Origin: Nitriliruptoria bacterium
GTDB lineage: Bacteria; Actinomycetota; Nitriliruptoria; Euzebyales; Egibacteraceae
Assembly (NCBI GenBank): GCA_003553565.1
Contig: PWER01000113.1
Span: 1 to 34,103, forward strand
DNA: 34,103 nt
Reading direction: 5' to 3'
Shown here: in pieces, positions 25,519 through 33,290 of the stretch
Layout: each line of letters starts with the position of its first letter
How positions within the stretch are numbered: position 1 is the first letter of the stretch
The notes under the pieces: model-generated
Seen by the model: only the letters and a program-made list of their open reading frames with translations
Database searches by the model: none
Told to the model about the DNA's origin: nothing
Made by a program: the position numbers and the translations under genes

Positions 25519-26660
25519 CGGCGGGCGGCCGCGCTGAGGTCAGCGACCAGGCTCGGGGTCAGCAGGCCACGCACCGCGCCGCGCTCGTCGAGCACCAGCA
25601 GCATCTGGGCCGGGGCGTCCACCATCCGGGCGACCGCGTCGTCGAGGTCCTCCTGTGCGGTGGCCGTCTGCCCGTCGGGCGCGGCGGCCACCGCCGCCAG
25701 CGAGGTCACCGACCACTGGCGCCGATCGACCGCCTCGAGGTCAGCCAGCCGCACCACCCCCGACAGCGGCTCACCCACCGGCCACAGCAGCGAGGGTTGC
25801 TGGCGCAGCGACACCGCCGCGTCGTGCAGCCGCGTCTCGGGAGCCAGCGGCGGCGGCGCCGAGCCCATCACCTGCCCCGCGGTGCGTCCCGACAGCCGCT
25901 CGCGCAGGCGCGCCGAGCTGGCCGCGTCCGCAGCACCCTTGAACAGGAACAGCGCGATCAGCAGCTCCCAGATGCCGCCCAGGCCCGTCCCGCTGGTCAG
26001 CGCCCAGATCCCGAAGCCGCCCAGCGCCAGCGCGAACGCCTGGCCCACGCGTGCGGCCAGGCGCGTGGAGCGGTGCGTGCCCGCGCCCAGCGCCCACAGC
26101 ACCGACCGCAGCAGTCGCCCGCCGTCCAGGGGGAAGGCGGGCAGCAGGTTGAACACCGCCAGCGCGAGGTTGGCCCAGCCGAGGTAGGCGGCCACGACCG
26201 CTGCGGGGTCGAGCGCGGCGACGTCGAGGCCGACCAGGCCCTCGTGGGCCAGGCCGAAGGCGGCCGCCAGCGTCAGGCTCATGAAGGGCCCGGCGGCCAC
26301 GATCAGGAAGTCGTCGCGGGCCCGGCGCGCCTCGGCGGTCGCCTCGGTGATGCCGCCGAGGAGGAACAGGGTGATGCCGGCCACGGGGATGCCGCGGTCC
26401 AGGCTGGTCCAGGCGTGCCCGAGCTCGTGGATGAGCACGCTGGCGAAGAACAGCACCGTGGCTGCGGCCGCGGCGATGCCGAGCACCAGCGTGGACGCTC
26501 CCTGCAGGCCCTCGCTGTCGCCCAGCAGGCCGGTGAACACCCAGCCGACGAGCGCGGCGATCAGCAGCAGGCTCCAGTCGATGCGCACCGGCACCCCGCG
26601 CACCCGGAAGACCGTGCGCGCCCGGGGGTAGGCGCGCGGCGCTCGTGCCTCGGCGGTCAT
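25515..26660 (-). CDS. Site-2 protease family M50 metalloprotease with C-terminal CBS domains
   Basis: A 381-residue intramembrane zinc protease of the SpoIVFB/Rv2625c-like group. HELGH at 78-82 gives the zinc-binding His and catalytic Glu, and NLLPAFPLDGG (171-181) supplies the third ligand Asp179. About six membrane segments precede a C-terminal CBS pair (from RTAGQVMGSAPP), likely a nucleotide-sensing regulatory module. Such enzymes release regulators by cutting within the membrane. The ATG at 26660 precedes MTAEARAPRAYPRARTVFRV, a family-like N-terminus; the ribosome binding site is weak. Its stop overlaps the start of the PDZ-Lon protease, so the two membrane proteases are co-translated. 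Confidence 0.92.
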
Positions 26661-26728
26661 CAGCGCTCGCAGCGTTCGCTGGGTCGGCCCGGCGGGGTGC
26701 GCCAGGCACGTCGGTGGTGCAAGGGCGG

Positions 26729-26821
26729 TGGCGGTGGGGGCGGGATTCGAACCCGCGAGAGGTTGTTCACCTCTACCCGCACTCCAAGCGGGCGCACTAG
26801 GCCAGACTATGCGACCCCACC
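26729..26821 (-). tRNA. tRNA-Ser (anticodon GGA)
   Basis: Class II tRNA with acceptor GGTGGGG/CCCCACC, anticodon stem CCCGC/GCGGG around loop TTGGAGT (anticodon GGA), a long variable arm (AGAGG-TGAACAA-CCTCT), T arm GCGGG-TTCGAAT-CCCGC, discriminator G and an encoded CCA (26731-26729). A TAGCAT -10-like hexamer lies at 26836-26831, but no -35 was found. The M50 protease gene begins 68 bases downstream. Confidence 0.96.
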
Positions 26822-26906
26822 GGGAGGACCATGCTAGGCGCTCTGCGCGGTCGGGCACGCCGGCTGGCGGTGGCGCGTACGGGGTCGCGACGGTCTCGCG
26901 GTCACG

Positions 26907-26934
26907 TTTGCGGGGCGTCACCATCGCGTATGGT
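26907..26934 (+). promoter_or_regulatory. Possible promoter of the small hypothetical gene
   Basis: TTTGCG (26907-26912) and TATGGT (26929-26934) are spaced 16 bases apart, in the least GC-rich part of the 228-base gap 26822-27049. Transcription would start near 26941 with a leader of about 110 bases. The match is moderate, and nothing else recognisable is in the gap. Confidence 0.35.
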
Positions 26935-27049
26935 GCCCGCGACGGCCGCACACGCGGGGGTGTCGAGGGGACCGCACCACTGACCCCTCGCAGCACCAGA
27001 CCGCGGGCGGCCCGCCCACGACCGGCCCACGATGCGAGGAGGCAACCCG

Positions 27050-27412
27050 ATGCTCACACCCGACCAGGCCCGAACCGGTGTGATGGTGATCCGCGGCGCC
27101 CTGGGCAGCGGCGCGCTCGTCCCCAAGCTCTGGATCAAGATCTTCCGCATCGACCCGAAGCGCAACGAGGCGCTGCCCTGGGCCGGGCGCCTGTACGCCT
27201 CCCGCGAGCTCGCGATGCTCGCCGCGCTGGCAAGCGACGACAAGAAGGAGCGTCAGCGGGCCCTGGAGGTCGGGATCGTCCTCAACGCCGCGGACAGCGT
27301 CACCATGGCGCTTGCGGGGGTGAAGAAGCAGATCCCGGTGGGCTCGGCGATCGCCTCGGTGGCGCTCGGGGCCGCCTCGGTGGCCCTCGGGGTCATCGCC
27401 AAGCGCGGCTAG
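27050..27412 (+). CDS. Small hydrophobic protein of unknown function
   Basis: A 120-residue protein I do not recognise with certainty. The N-terminal half has RGALGSGALVPKLWIKIFRID, a central LPWAGRLYASRELAMLAAL segment and LNAADSVTMALAGVKKQ, and the C-terminus (98-116) is a hydrophobic Ala/Val/Gly helix ending in AKRG. The pattern of a GRLYASRELAM turn between hydrophobic helices resembles DUF4267-like small membrane proteins. The ATG at 27050 was chosen for the strong GAGGAGG site 7 bases upstream; an upstream ATG at 27032 lacks one. It is lysine-richer than its neighbours. It stands alone between tRNA-Ser(GGA) and thpR. Confidence 0.7.
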   Translation: MLTPDQARTGVMVIRGALGSGALVPKLWIKIFRIDPKRNEALPWAGRLYASRELAMLAALASDDKKERQRALEVGIVLNAADSVTMALAGVKKQIPVGSAIASVALGAASVALGVIAKRG

Positions 27413-27430
27413 GGCCAGCGGCAGGCCTTG

Positions 27431-27486
27431 GCGCCTGCTGCCGCCTCGGGTGCTGCGGCAGGCGCCCGTGGTGCGGCAGGCGCCCG
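27431..27486. repeat. Hairpin and direct repeat between the small hypothetical gene and thpR
   Basis: GCGCCTG...CTGCCGC (27431-27444) can pair with GCGGCAGGCGC (27455-27465), giving a terminator-like hairpin with a 3-base bulge. The sequence TGCGGCAGGCGCCCG occurs twice (27454-27468 and 27472-27486), so two mutually exclusive pairings are possible. No T-tract follows. It may terminate the upstream gene or attenuate thpR. Confidence 0.4.
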
Positions 27487-27523
27487 CTGCGCCGGGCCAG
27501 CATCCCGTCGTCGAGGAGCGCGC

Positions 27524-28069
27524 GTGAGCGACGCCCACCGCATGTTCGTCGCGGTCCCCGTGCCCGCGTGGGTGCGCGAGGACCTCGAGGAGGCCGTGGA
27601 CCCGCTGCGGTCGGCCCACCCCGAGCTGCGCTGGGTCGCGCCCGAGTCATGGCACCTGACGCTGCTGTTCCTCGGTGACGTGAGCCCGGCGCTGGTGCCG
27701 CGGGTCGCCGGCGCCCTGGCCGGGTCGGTGGCGCAGGTCACCACCCCGCGGATCCGCCTGGACGGCACGGCCGGCAGGTTCGGTCGACGTGTGCTGTGGG
27801 CGGGGATCGCAGCCGATGAGGACCTCGACGCGCTGGCGGGCTCGGTGCGCGCCGCCTTGGCGCCCCTGGGCTTTGAGGACGACAAGGAGTTCTCGGCGCA
27901 CCTGACGCTGGCGCGCGCCCCCAAGGACGGCACCGTCCCGGCGGCGGCGGTCGAGGCCTACCACGGCCCGACCTCGAGCTGGCGGGTGGAGCAGCTCAAC
28001 CTCATGCGCTCGGTGCGCAAGCCGGGCGGCGCGGTGCACGAGACCGTGGCGACCTGGCCGCTGCCCTAG
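27524..28069 (+). CDS. thpR: RNA 2',3'-cyclic phosphodiesterase (2H family)
   Basis: A 181-residue 2H phosphoesterase that opens 2',3'-cyclic phosphate ends to 2'-phosphates; E. coli ThpR also shows 2'-5' RNA ligase activity in vitro. The two HxT motifs are HLT at 44-46 (ESWHLTLLFLG) and HLT at 126-128 (EFSAHLTLAR). RMFVAVPVP is the typical N-terminal strand. The start at GTG 27524 has GAGGAG 5 bases upstream; an internal ATG at 27542 (MFVAVPVP) is a weaker alternative. A bidirectional hairpin lies just past its stop, before the convergent tRNA-Ser. Confidence 0.92.
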   Translation: MSDAHRMFVAVPVPAWVREDLEEAVDPLRSAHPELRWVAPESWHLTLLFLGDVSPALVPRVAGALAGSVAQVTTPRIRLDGTAGRFGRRVLWAGIAADEDLDALAGSVRAALAPLGFEDDKEFSAHLTLARAPKDGTVPAAAVEAYHGPTSSWRVEQLNLMRSVRKPGGAVHETVATWPLP

Positions 28070-28096
28070 CCGACGCTTCGGTCGCCACACGCAGGA

Positions 28097-28120
28097 GAGC
28101 CCCCGCGGTGGCGGGGGCTC
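28097..28120. terminator. Bidirectional terminator between thpR and tRNA-Ser(CGA)
   Basis: A perfect 10-bp stem (GAGCCCCCGC with GCGGGGGCTC) and 4-base loop stand between the convergent thpR and tRNA-Ser genes, 7 bases beyond the tRNA CCA. No long T-run is present on either strand. Confidence 0.65.
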
Positions 28121-28126
28121 CGATGG

Positions 28127-28218
28127 TGGCGGTGGAGGTGGGATTCGAACCCACGAGGGGCGAAAGCCCCTACCGCATTTCGAGTGCGGCGCACTAGGCC
28201 AGGCTATGCGACTCCACC
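28127..28218 (-). tRNA. tRNA-Ser (anticodon CGA)
   Basis: Class II tRNA with acceptor GGTGGAG/CTCCACC, anticodon stem CCGCA/TGCGG around loop CTCGAAA (anticodon CGA, reading TCG), long variable arm (AGGGGC-TTTC-GCCCCT), T arm GTGGG-TTCGAAT-CCCAC, discriminator G and encoded CCA (28129-28127). Its first 15 bases overlap the 3' end of tadA on the same strand, so both probably come from one transcript. Confidence 0.96.
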
Positions 28219-28731
28219 GCCGGCGAGGGTAGCAGCAGCGCCGGGCGCATCAGCGGTCGTCTCGGTGTCACCCGAGCGGCGACGCGCGCGGAAGAAGGTG
28301 CGCAGCAGGTCGCCGGCCTCCTCGGCCAGCACCCCGTCGCTGACCGCGACCTGGTGGTTCAGCCGCTGGTCGCGGGGGAGGTCGTACAGCGAGCCGGCCG
28401 CGCCGGCCTTGGGGTCGGTGGCGGCGAACACCAGCGCGTCCAGGCGGGCCAGGACCAGCGCCCCGGCGCACATGGCGCACGGCTCGAGGGTCACATACAG
28501 CGTGCAGCCCTCGAGCCGCCAGGTGCCCAGCGCAGCGGCCGCGGCGCGCAGGGCCACGAGCTCGGCGTGGGCGGTCGGGTCGACGTCGCGCTCACGGCGG
28601 TTGCGCCCGCGGGCGATCTCCCGCCCCTCGCAGACCACCAGCGCGGCGATCGGCACGTCGTCGTGGTCGGGCGCCAGGCGCGCCTCGTCGATCGCTCGCT
28701 GCATCCACAGTCGGTCGGTGAGCTGGGCCAC
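28204..28731 (-). CDS. tadA: tRNA adenosine(34) deaminase TadA
   Basis: Zinc deaminase converting A34 to inosine in tRNA-Arg(ACG). The 175-residue protein has HAE (His55, Glu57) and PCAMC (84-88, zinc Cys85 and Cys88), with the substrate-recognition C-terminal helix ending in LLRTFFRARRR. The start at GTG 28731 has AAGGAG 5 bases upstream; an upstream open ATG at 28794 lacks support. The last codons and the TAG stop lie within the 5' acceptor and D regions of tRNA-Ser(CGA), so tRNA processing would remove the stop codon from the message. The Ala/Gly-rich tail after residue about 157 is not conserved. Confidence 0.93.
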   Translation of the reverse strand: MAQLTDRLWMQRAIDEARLAPDHDDVPIAALVVCEGREIARGRNRRERDVDPTAHAELVALRAAAAALGTWRLEGCTLYVTLEPCAMCAGALVLARLDALVFAATDPKAGAAGSLYDLPRDQRLNHQVAVSDGVLAEEAGDLLRTFFRARRRSGDTETTADAPGAAATLAGGGVA

Positions 28732-28818
28732 CGGCGCTCCTTCCCGTGGCGGGTGGGCTGGTGCGAGGCCGTCCGAGGCGACCCGTGACCGCACCGGGTG
28801 CTCCGGCAGCCTAGGCCG

Positions 28819-28830
28819 CGGGTCGACCCG
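28819..28830. other. 12-base perfect palindrome between pntB and tadA
   Basis: CGGGTCGACCCG lies 6 bases past the pntB stop and 88 bases before the tadA start. It has no loop or T-tract, so it could be a protein-binding site or just a chance GC palindrome. Confidence 0.25.
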
Positions 28831-28836
28831 GGCGCG

Positions 28837-30264
28837 TCAGACCGGGGCGCCCTGCAGCTCGCTGGTGAGCTGGTCGAGCACGCCCTTGGCGTCGCCGTAG
28901 AGCATCACGGTGTTGTCGCGCTCGAACAGCTCGTTCTTGATGCCGGCGTAGCCCGGCGAGAGGCTGCGCTTGATGACGAACACGCGGCGCGCCTGCTCGA
29001 CCTCGAGGATCGGCATCCCCGCGATCGGGCTGCCGGGCTGGTCGTTGGCGGCCGGGTTCACCACGTCGTTGGCGCCCACGACGATGGCCACGTCGGTGGT
29101 CTTGAACTCCGGGTTGATCCGGTCCATCTCGACGAGCTGCTCGTAGGGCACGTCGGCCTCGGCGAGCACCACGTTCATGTGCCCGGGCATGCGCCCGGCC
29201 ACCGGGTGGATGGCGTAGCGCACGTCCACGCCCCGCGCGGACAGCACACCGGCCAGCTCGGCGGCGGCGTGCTGCGCGCGGCCCGCGGCGAGCCCGTAGC
29301 CGGGCACGATGATCACCGAGCCGGCGGCCTCCAGGACCATGGCGGCCTCCTCGGGATCCGAGGAGGTGACCTGCGTGTACTCCTGGGCGTCCCCGGCAGG
29401 CACCGCCCCATAGCCGCCGGCGAGCACCGCCACCAGCGAGCGGTTCATCGACGTGCACATGATGCGGGTGAGGATCAGCCCGGCCGCACCGACCATCGTG
29501 CCGGCGATGATGAGCAGCACCTGGCCGAGCGCGAACCCGGCCGCGGCGGCCGCCAGCCCCGACAGAGAGTTCAGCAGGGAGATCACCACCGGCATGTCCG
29601 CCCCGCCGATCGGCGCGACGAGCAGCAGGCCGACCAGCGCGCTGACCGCCGCCAGGCCGAGGATGGTCGCCACCGCCCAGGTGGCGTCCTCCAGCACGAA
29701 CAGCGACGCGCCGGCCAGCGCCAGCGCGGCCAGGGCCAGCACGCCCATCACCACCGCTCGCGCGGGCACCCCTCCGACGGTGCGCAGCAGACCGCGCAGC
29801 TTCAGCTCGGCCAGGAGGCTGCCCGCGAAGGTGGCGCCGCCGATCACCACCGACAGCGCCAGCGTGCCGGCCGGCACGGCCCCGAGGGCTGCGGCGGCGG
29901 TGGCCTCGGCGGGCTCGACGACCTCGCGCCAGAACAGCGCCAGCGCCACGAGCGCGCTGGCCAGGCCACCGAAGCCGTTGAAGCGCGCGACGATCTCGGG
30001 CATGCGGGTGGCGCGGGCGGTGAGCACGATCACCACGCCGCCCGCGGCGCCGAGCCCCAGCCCTCCGGCGATCCAGGGCCAGCCCACCACGCCGGTCTGG
30101 GCGATCGTCAGCACCACGGCCAGCAGCATGCCCACGGCCAGGAGCGCGTTGCCACTGCGGGCGGTGCGCACGCGCGCCAGGCGCTTGAGCCCGACGGCGA
30201 ACAGCACGATCGACACCAGCGCGACCAGGTCACCGATCCCGCCGTCCAGCACGGTGGCGTTCAC
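28837..30264 (-). CDS. pntB: NAD(P) transhydrogenase subunit beta
   Basis: Membrane and NADP(H)-binding subunit of the proton-translocating transhydrogenase, which makes NADPH from NADH using the proton gradient. The 475-residue protein has about nine membrane helices, then domain III with VIIVPGYGLAAGRAQHA, the VAGRMPGHMNVVLAEADVPY stretch and the NADP-binding VGANDVVNPAA, closing with ERDNTVMLYGDAK. Length is normal. The GTG at 30264 has GGGAGG 5 bases upstream. It is the last gene of pntAA-pntAB-pntB; the 97-base gap before it holds a tandem repeat. Confidence 0.96.
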   Translation of the reverse strand: MNATVLDGGIGDLVALVSIVLFAVGLKRLARVRTARSGNALLAVGMLLAVVLTIAQTGVVGWPWIAGGLGLGAAGGVVIVLTARATRMPEIVARFNGFGGLASALVALALFWREVVEPAEATAAAALGAVPAGTLALSVVIGGATFAGSLLAELKLRGLLRTVGGVPARAVVMGVLALAALALAGASLFVLEDATWAVATILGLAAVSALVGLLLVAPIGGADMPVVISLLNSLSGLAAAAAGFALGQVLLIIAGTMVGAAGLILTRIMCTSMNRSLVAVLAGGYGAVPAGDAQEYTQVTSSDPEEAAMVLEAAGSVIIVPGYGLAAGRAQHAAAELAGVLSARGVDVRYAIHPVAGRMPGHMNVVLAEADVPYEQLVEMDRINPEFKTTDVAIVVGANDVVNPAANDQPGSPIAGMPILEVEQARRVFVIKRSLSPGYAGIKNELFERDNTVMLYGDAKGVLDQLTSELQGAPV

Positions 30265-30284
30265 GAGTCCCTCCCTTCCCTGTG

Positions 30285-30356
30285 CGGCGTGCAGCGCGAG
30301 CGCGGCGTGCAGCGCGAATACGGCGTGCAGCGCGAATACGGCGTGCAGCGCGAGAG
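30285..30356. repeat. Four 18-base tandem repeats between pntAB and pntB
   Basis: Four contiguous 18-base units (30285-30302, 30303-30320, 30321-30338, 30339-30356) share CGGCGTGCAGCGCGA and differ only in the last three bases. They end 5 bases from the pntAB stop and lie 20 bases upstream of pntB, outside its ribosome binding site. Each unit could form a small GC stem with a neighbour. Function unknown. Confidence 0.9.
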
Positions 30357-30361
30357 CGCCG

Positions 30362-30646
30362 TCACCGCTTCGTGCCGAACGTGCCGAGCATCCGGTCGGT
30401 GACCAGGAACCCGCCGACGACGTTGACGGTGGCCAGCGCCAGCGCCACCACCGCCAGCACGGTCGAGGCGGCCACGGTGGCCACGCCGAGCAGCGACACT
30501 GCCCCCAGCAGCGTGATGCCGCTCAGCGCGTTGGCGCCCGACATCAGCGGCGTGTGCAGGGTCGGTGGGACCTTGGTGATCAGCTCGTAGCCGAGGAAGG
30601 CCGCCAGCACGAACACGTACAGGCTGACCAGCAGCGTCCCGTCCAC
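30362..30646 (-). CDS. NAD(P) transhydrogenase subunit alpha, membrane part (PntAB)
   Basis: A 94-residue membrane protein with three or four helices (LLVSLYVFVLAAFLGYELIT, SGITLLGAVSLLGVATVAAS and VVALALATVNVVGGFLVTD). It matches the separate PntAB subunit found where the alpha subunit is split. HTPLMSGANALSGI is the conserved loop. The GTG at 30646 was chosen for the GAGGAGG site 6 bases upstream; the longer frame is antisense-like and lacks one. It lies 74 bases downstream of pntAA. Confidence 0.92.
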   Translation of the reverse strand: MDGTLLVSLYVFVLAAFLGYELITKVPPTLHTPLMSGANALSGITLLGAVSLLGVATVAASTVLAVVALALATVNVVGGFLVTDRMLGTFGTKR

Positions 30647-30720
30647 GGTCGTCCTCCTCACTGGGCGTGCGGCGTCGTCGCGCGATCGGTGGCTCTCGGG
30701 CTGCGCGCTCGCGGGCAGGG

Positions 30721-31866
30721 CTAGGCGTGCTCGCGCTCGCCGAGCTGCTCGGCGGTGGGGCCGTGGCGGACCTCGCCGCCGGCGGTGAGCAGCGCCGCGT
30801 CGACGATCGCGTCGTCGGTGTCGAGCACCAGCGCGCCGTCGTCGCCGGTCAGCAGCTGCACCACCGCCTGCTGGTTGCGGGCGTAGAGGCTGCTGGCCTC
30901 CCCGGGCAGCGAGCGCGGCAGGTCGGCGGCCGGGATGATGCGCACCCCGTGATGGTCGACCTCGCCGTCGGGGTCGGTCAGGGCGCAGTTGCCGCCCTCG
31001 GCGGCGGCGAGGTCCACGATCCCCGCGCCGGGGCTCATGCGCTCCACCATCTCGGCGGGCACCAGCGTCGGGGCCGGCTTGCCGGGCACCACCGCGGTGC
31101 AGATCACCGCGTCGGCCTCGGCGATGTGGGCGGCCAGCACCTCCTGCTGGGCCGACAGCTCCGAGGCCGAGGCGGCGCGGGCGTAGCCTCCCTCGGCCTG
31201 GCCGGCCTCGCTGGTGGTGTCGATGAACTCCGCGCCAAGCGAGCGCACCTCCTCCGCGGCAGCCGGGCGGATGTCGTTGGCGCGCACCAGCGCCCCCAGC
31301 CGCCGGGCCGTGGCGATCGCCTGCAGGCCCGCCACGCCCGCGCCGAGCACCACCACCGTGGCCGGGCGCAGAGTCCCGGCGGCGGTCATGAACAGCGGGA
31401 AGGAGCACGGGGCCGACGAGGCCGCCACGATCGCCGCGCGATAGCCGGCGAGGTTGGCCTGCGAGGTCAGCGCATCCATCCCCTGAGCGCGGCTGATGCG
31501 CGGCACGAGCTCCAGGGCGAGGGCGTTGACGCCGCGCCGTGCCAGCACGCGCACCGTGTCGAGGTTGCGTGCCGGCGCCAGGAGGCCGATGAGCGTGGCG
31601 CCCTCGGCCAGGCGCTCAGCAGCCTCGGGGCTCGGCGGGCCGACCACCAGCACGACGTCGGCGCGCGCCCACGCCGCCTCGGGGTCGTCGGCGATGGCCG
31701 CGCCGGCCTCGCGGTAGACCGCGTCGGTGTGGCCGGCGGCCGCGCCGGCGCCGGACTGCACCGACACGGCGTGGCCCAGGCGCACCAGGCGCTCGGTGGT
31801 CGCGGGCGTGGCGGCGACGCGGGTCTCGCCCGCGCCGCGCTCGTCGGGCACGAATATCTGAGGCAC
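30721..31866 (-). CDS. NAD(P) transhydrogenase subunit alpha, soluble NAD-binding part (PntAA)
   Basis: A 381-residue protein of the alanine dehydrogenase/PNT family, domain I of the transhydrogenase. FVPDERGAGETRVAATP opens the N-terminal domain, RAQGMDALTSQANLAGYRA (126-144) is the conserved catalytic-interface loop, and the NAD-binding Rossmann motif GAGVAG is at 175-180 (VVVLGAGVAGLQAIATARRL). The start was placed at GTG 31866 because PQIFVPDE is the family N-terminus; ATG 31899 is an alternative and neither has a good ribosome binding site. It is divergent from the photolyase-like gene and heads the pnt operon. Confidence 0.94.
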   Translation of the reverse strand: MPQIFVPDERGAGETRVAATPATTERLVRLGHAVSVQSGAGAAAGHTDAVYREAGAAIADDPEAAWARADVVLVVGPPSPEAAERLAEGATLIGLLAPARNLDTVRVLARRGVNALALELVPRISRAQGMDALTSQANLAGYRAAIVAASSAPCSFPLFMTAAGTLRPATVVVLGAGVAGLQAIATARRLGALVRANDIRPAAAEEVRSLGAEFIDTTSEAGQAEGGYARAASASELSAQQEVLAAHIAEADAVICTAVVPGKPAPTLVPAEMVERMSPGAGIVDLAAAEGGNCALTDPDGEVDHHGVRIIPAADLPRSLPGEASSLYARNQQAVVQLLTGDDGALVLDTDDAIVDAALLTAGGEVRHGPTAEQLGEREHA

Positions 31867-31982
31867 GAACGCAGGTTTCCACCGCGGGGCCGCCTTCATG
31901 CCTGGCCGCACCGACGGTGGGCTCGGCGAGGGTGGGATCGGCGAGGGTGAGCCCGGTGAGGCTCGGGGGTACACCACTCGTC

Positions 31983-33290
31983 GTGTCCGCCACCCAGCTG
32001 CCCACGCCACCCCCCGACGACCCGCCGGCTGCCGCGCGGTGGGTCGCGGCCCATCTCGGTGATCTGTGCGCTGACGAGCCGGCGCCCTCGCCGGCCTTTC
32101 GCGGCGGCCAGCGCGCCGCCGACGCGGCTCTGGCCGCCTTCGACGTCACCGGCTACGCGGGCTGGCGCAACGAGGTGTGGCCGCGTGAGCGGCGCGGCGC
32201 CTCGCGGCTGTCACCGTGGATCCGTCACGGGCTGCTGACCCTGCCGCGCGTCTGGGAGGCCGTCGAGGGCGGCCCGTCCGCCGACGTGGACAAGCTGCGC
32301 GACGAGCTGCTGTGGCAGGAGTACAGCCGCCACCTCTACGCGCGGATGGGGTCGCGGCTGCGCGCCCCGCTGCGCGCCGACCCGCCAGCCGCCACCGACG
32401 CCAGCCCCGAGCAGGCCTGGGACCGGCGGATGGCGTGCATGGACCTGACCGTCGGCGAGCTCGAGGACGAGGGCTGGGTCCCCAACCAGGCGCGCCTGTG
32501 GCTGGCCGGCCAGTGGGCGGTGCGCCACGGCCTCGACTGGCGCGAGGGCGAGCAGCGGTTCTTCGCCCACCTGCTCGACGGCTCGCGGGCCGCCAACGGC
32601 ACCGGCTGGCAGTGGGCGGTGGGCACCGGGACGGGGCGGCCCTACGGGTTCAGCCGCCGCCAGGTCGAGCGTCGGGCGCCCGGGCTGTGCCAGACGTGCC
32701 CGCTGGCGAGCCGCTGCCCCATCGAGACCCCGCCCGAGGTGGAGCTGGACCGCCGCGAGCCCGACCCTCTGCTGCGGCGCGACCCCGATCCCGAGGCCAC
32801 CGGCGGGCCACGCACCGCGCGGGTCGCCGGTGCCCCCGAGCTCGTCTGGCTCACCGCCGAGTCGCTGGGCGAGGACGACCCAGCGCTGCTGGCCCACCCC
32901 GACGTGCCCGCGGTCTTCGTGTTCGACGCGCCGCTGCTGGCGCGCCTGGCGCTGTCGGGCAAGCGGCTGGTGTTCCTCGCCGAGACCCTGGCCGAGCTGG
33001 CGACCACCCGCACGGTGCACCTGTGGCGCGGCGACCCGGTCGCGGCGCTGGCCGGGACCTCGCTGGCCACGACCTTCGCGCCGGTGCCGGGCTGGCGCGC
33101 CCGATCGGCGCGGCTCGACGTCGCCGCGCTGCACCCCTGGCCCTGGCTGCGCCGACCCCACGAGGGCCCGCTGCAGTCGTTCACCGCCTGGCGCAAGCAC
33201 GCCGAGGGCGGCTCGCGCGGGGGCGGCTCGCGGGGCAAGGGCAGCTCGCGCGGGGGCGGCGGCTCGCGCGGGCGCGGGAGGCGCCGGTGA
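31983..33290 (+). CDS. Photolyase/cryptochrome-like FAD-binding protein, apparently circularly permuted, with a Cys cluster
   Basis: The N-terminal part (residues about 40-250) is a photolyase-type FAD-binding domain: [52 protein letters not shown] and [12 protein letters not shown] are typical. Four cysteines (152, 236, 239, 245; MACMD and [10 protein letters not shown]) resemble the 4Fe-4S ligands of the FeS-BCP photolyases. The Rossmann-like antenna domain, N-terminal in ordinary photolyases, comes afterwards (about 280-390: [42 protein letters not shown]). The last 27 residues are an Arg/Gly/Ser tail. Light-dependent DNA repair or photoreception is inferred. The GTG at 31983 fits the domain; GTG 31917 is possible. 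Its stop overlaps the next gene. Confidence 0.78.
   Translation: MSATQLPTPPPDDPPAAARWVAAHLGDLCADEPAPSPAFRGGQRAADAALAAFDVTGYAGWRNEVWPRERRGASRLSPWIRHGLLTLPRVWEAVEGGPSADVDKLRDELLWQEYSRHLYARMGSRLRAPLRADPPAATDASPEQAWDRRMACMDLTVGELEDEGWVPNQARLWLAGQWAVRHGLDWREGEQRFFAHLLDGSRAANGTGWQWAVGTGTGRPYGFSRRQVERRAPGLCQTCPLASRCPIETPPEVELDRREPDPLLRRDPDPEATGGPRTARVAGAPELVWLTAESLGEDDPALLAHPDVPAVFVFDAPLLARLALSGKRLVFLAETLAELATTRTVHLWRGDPVAALAGTSLATTFAPVPGWRARSARLDVAALHPWPWLRRPHEGPLQSFTAWRKHAEGGSRGGGSRGKGSSRGGGGSRGRGRRR

Noticed and set aside
30282-30590. A + frame rich in Arg-Ala across the 18-base repeats
   Set aside because: It is a translation of the tandem repeat running into antisense pntAB, with no ribosome binding site and no family resemblance.
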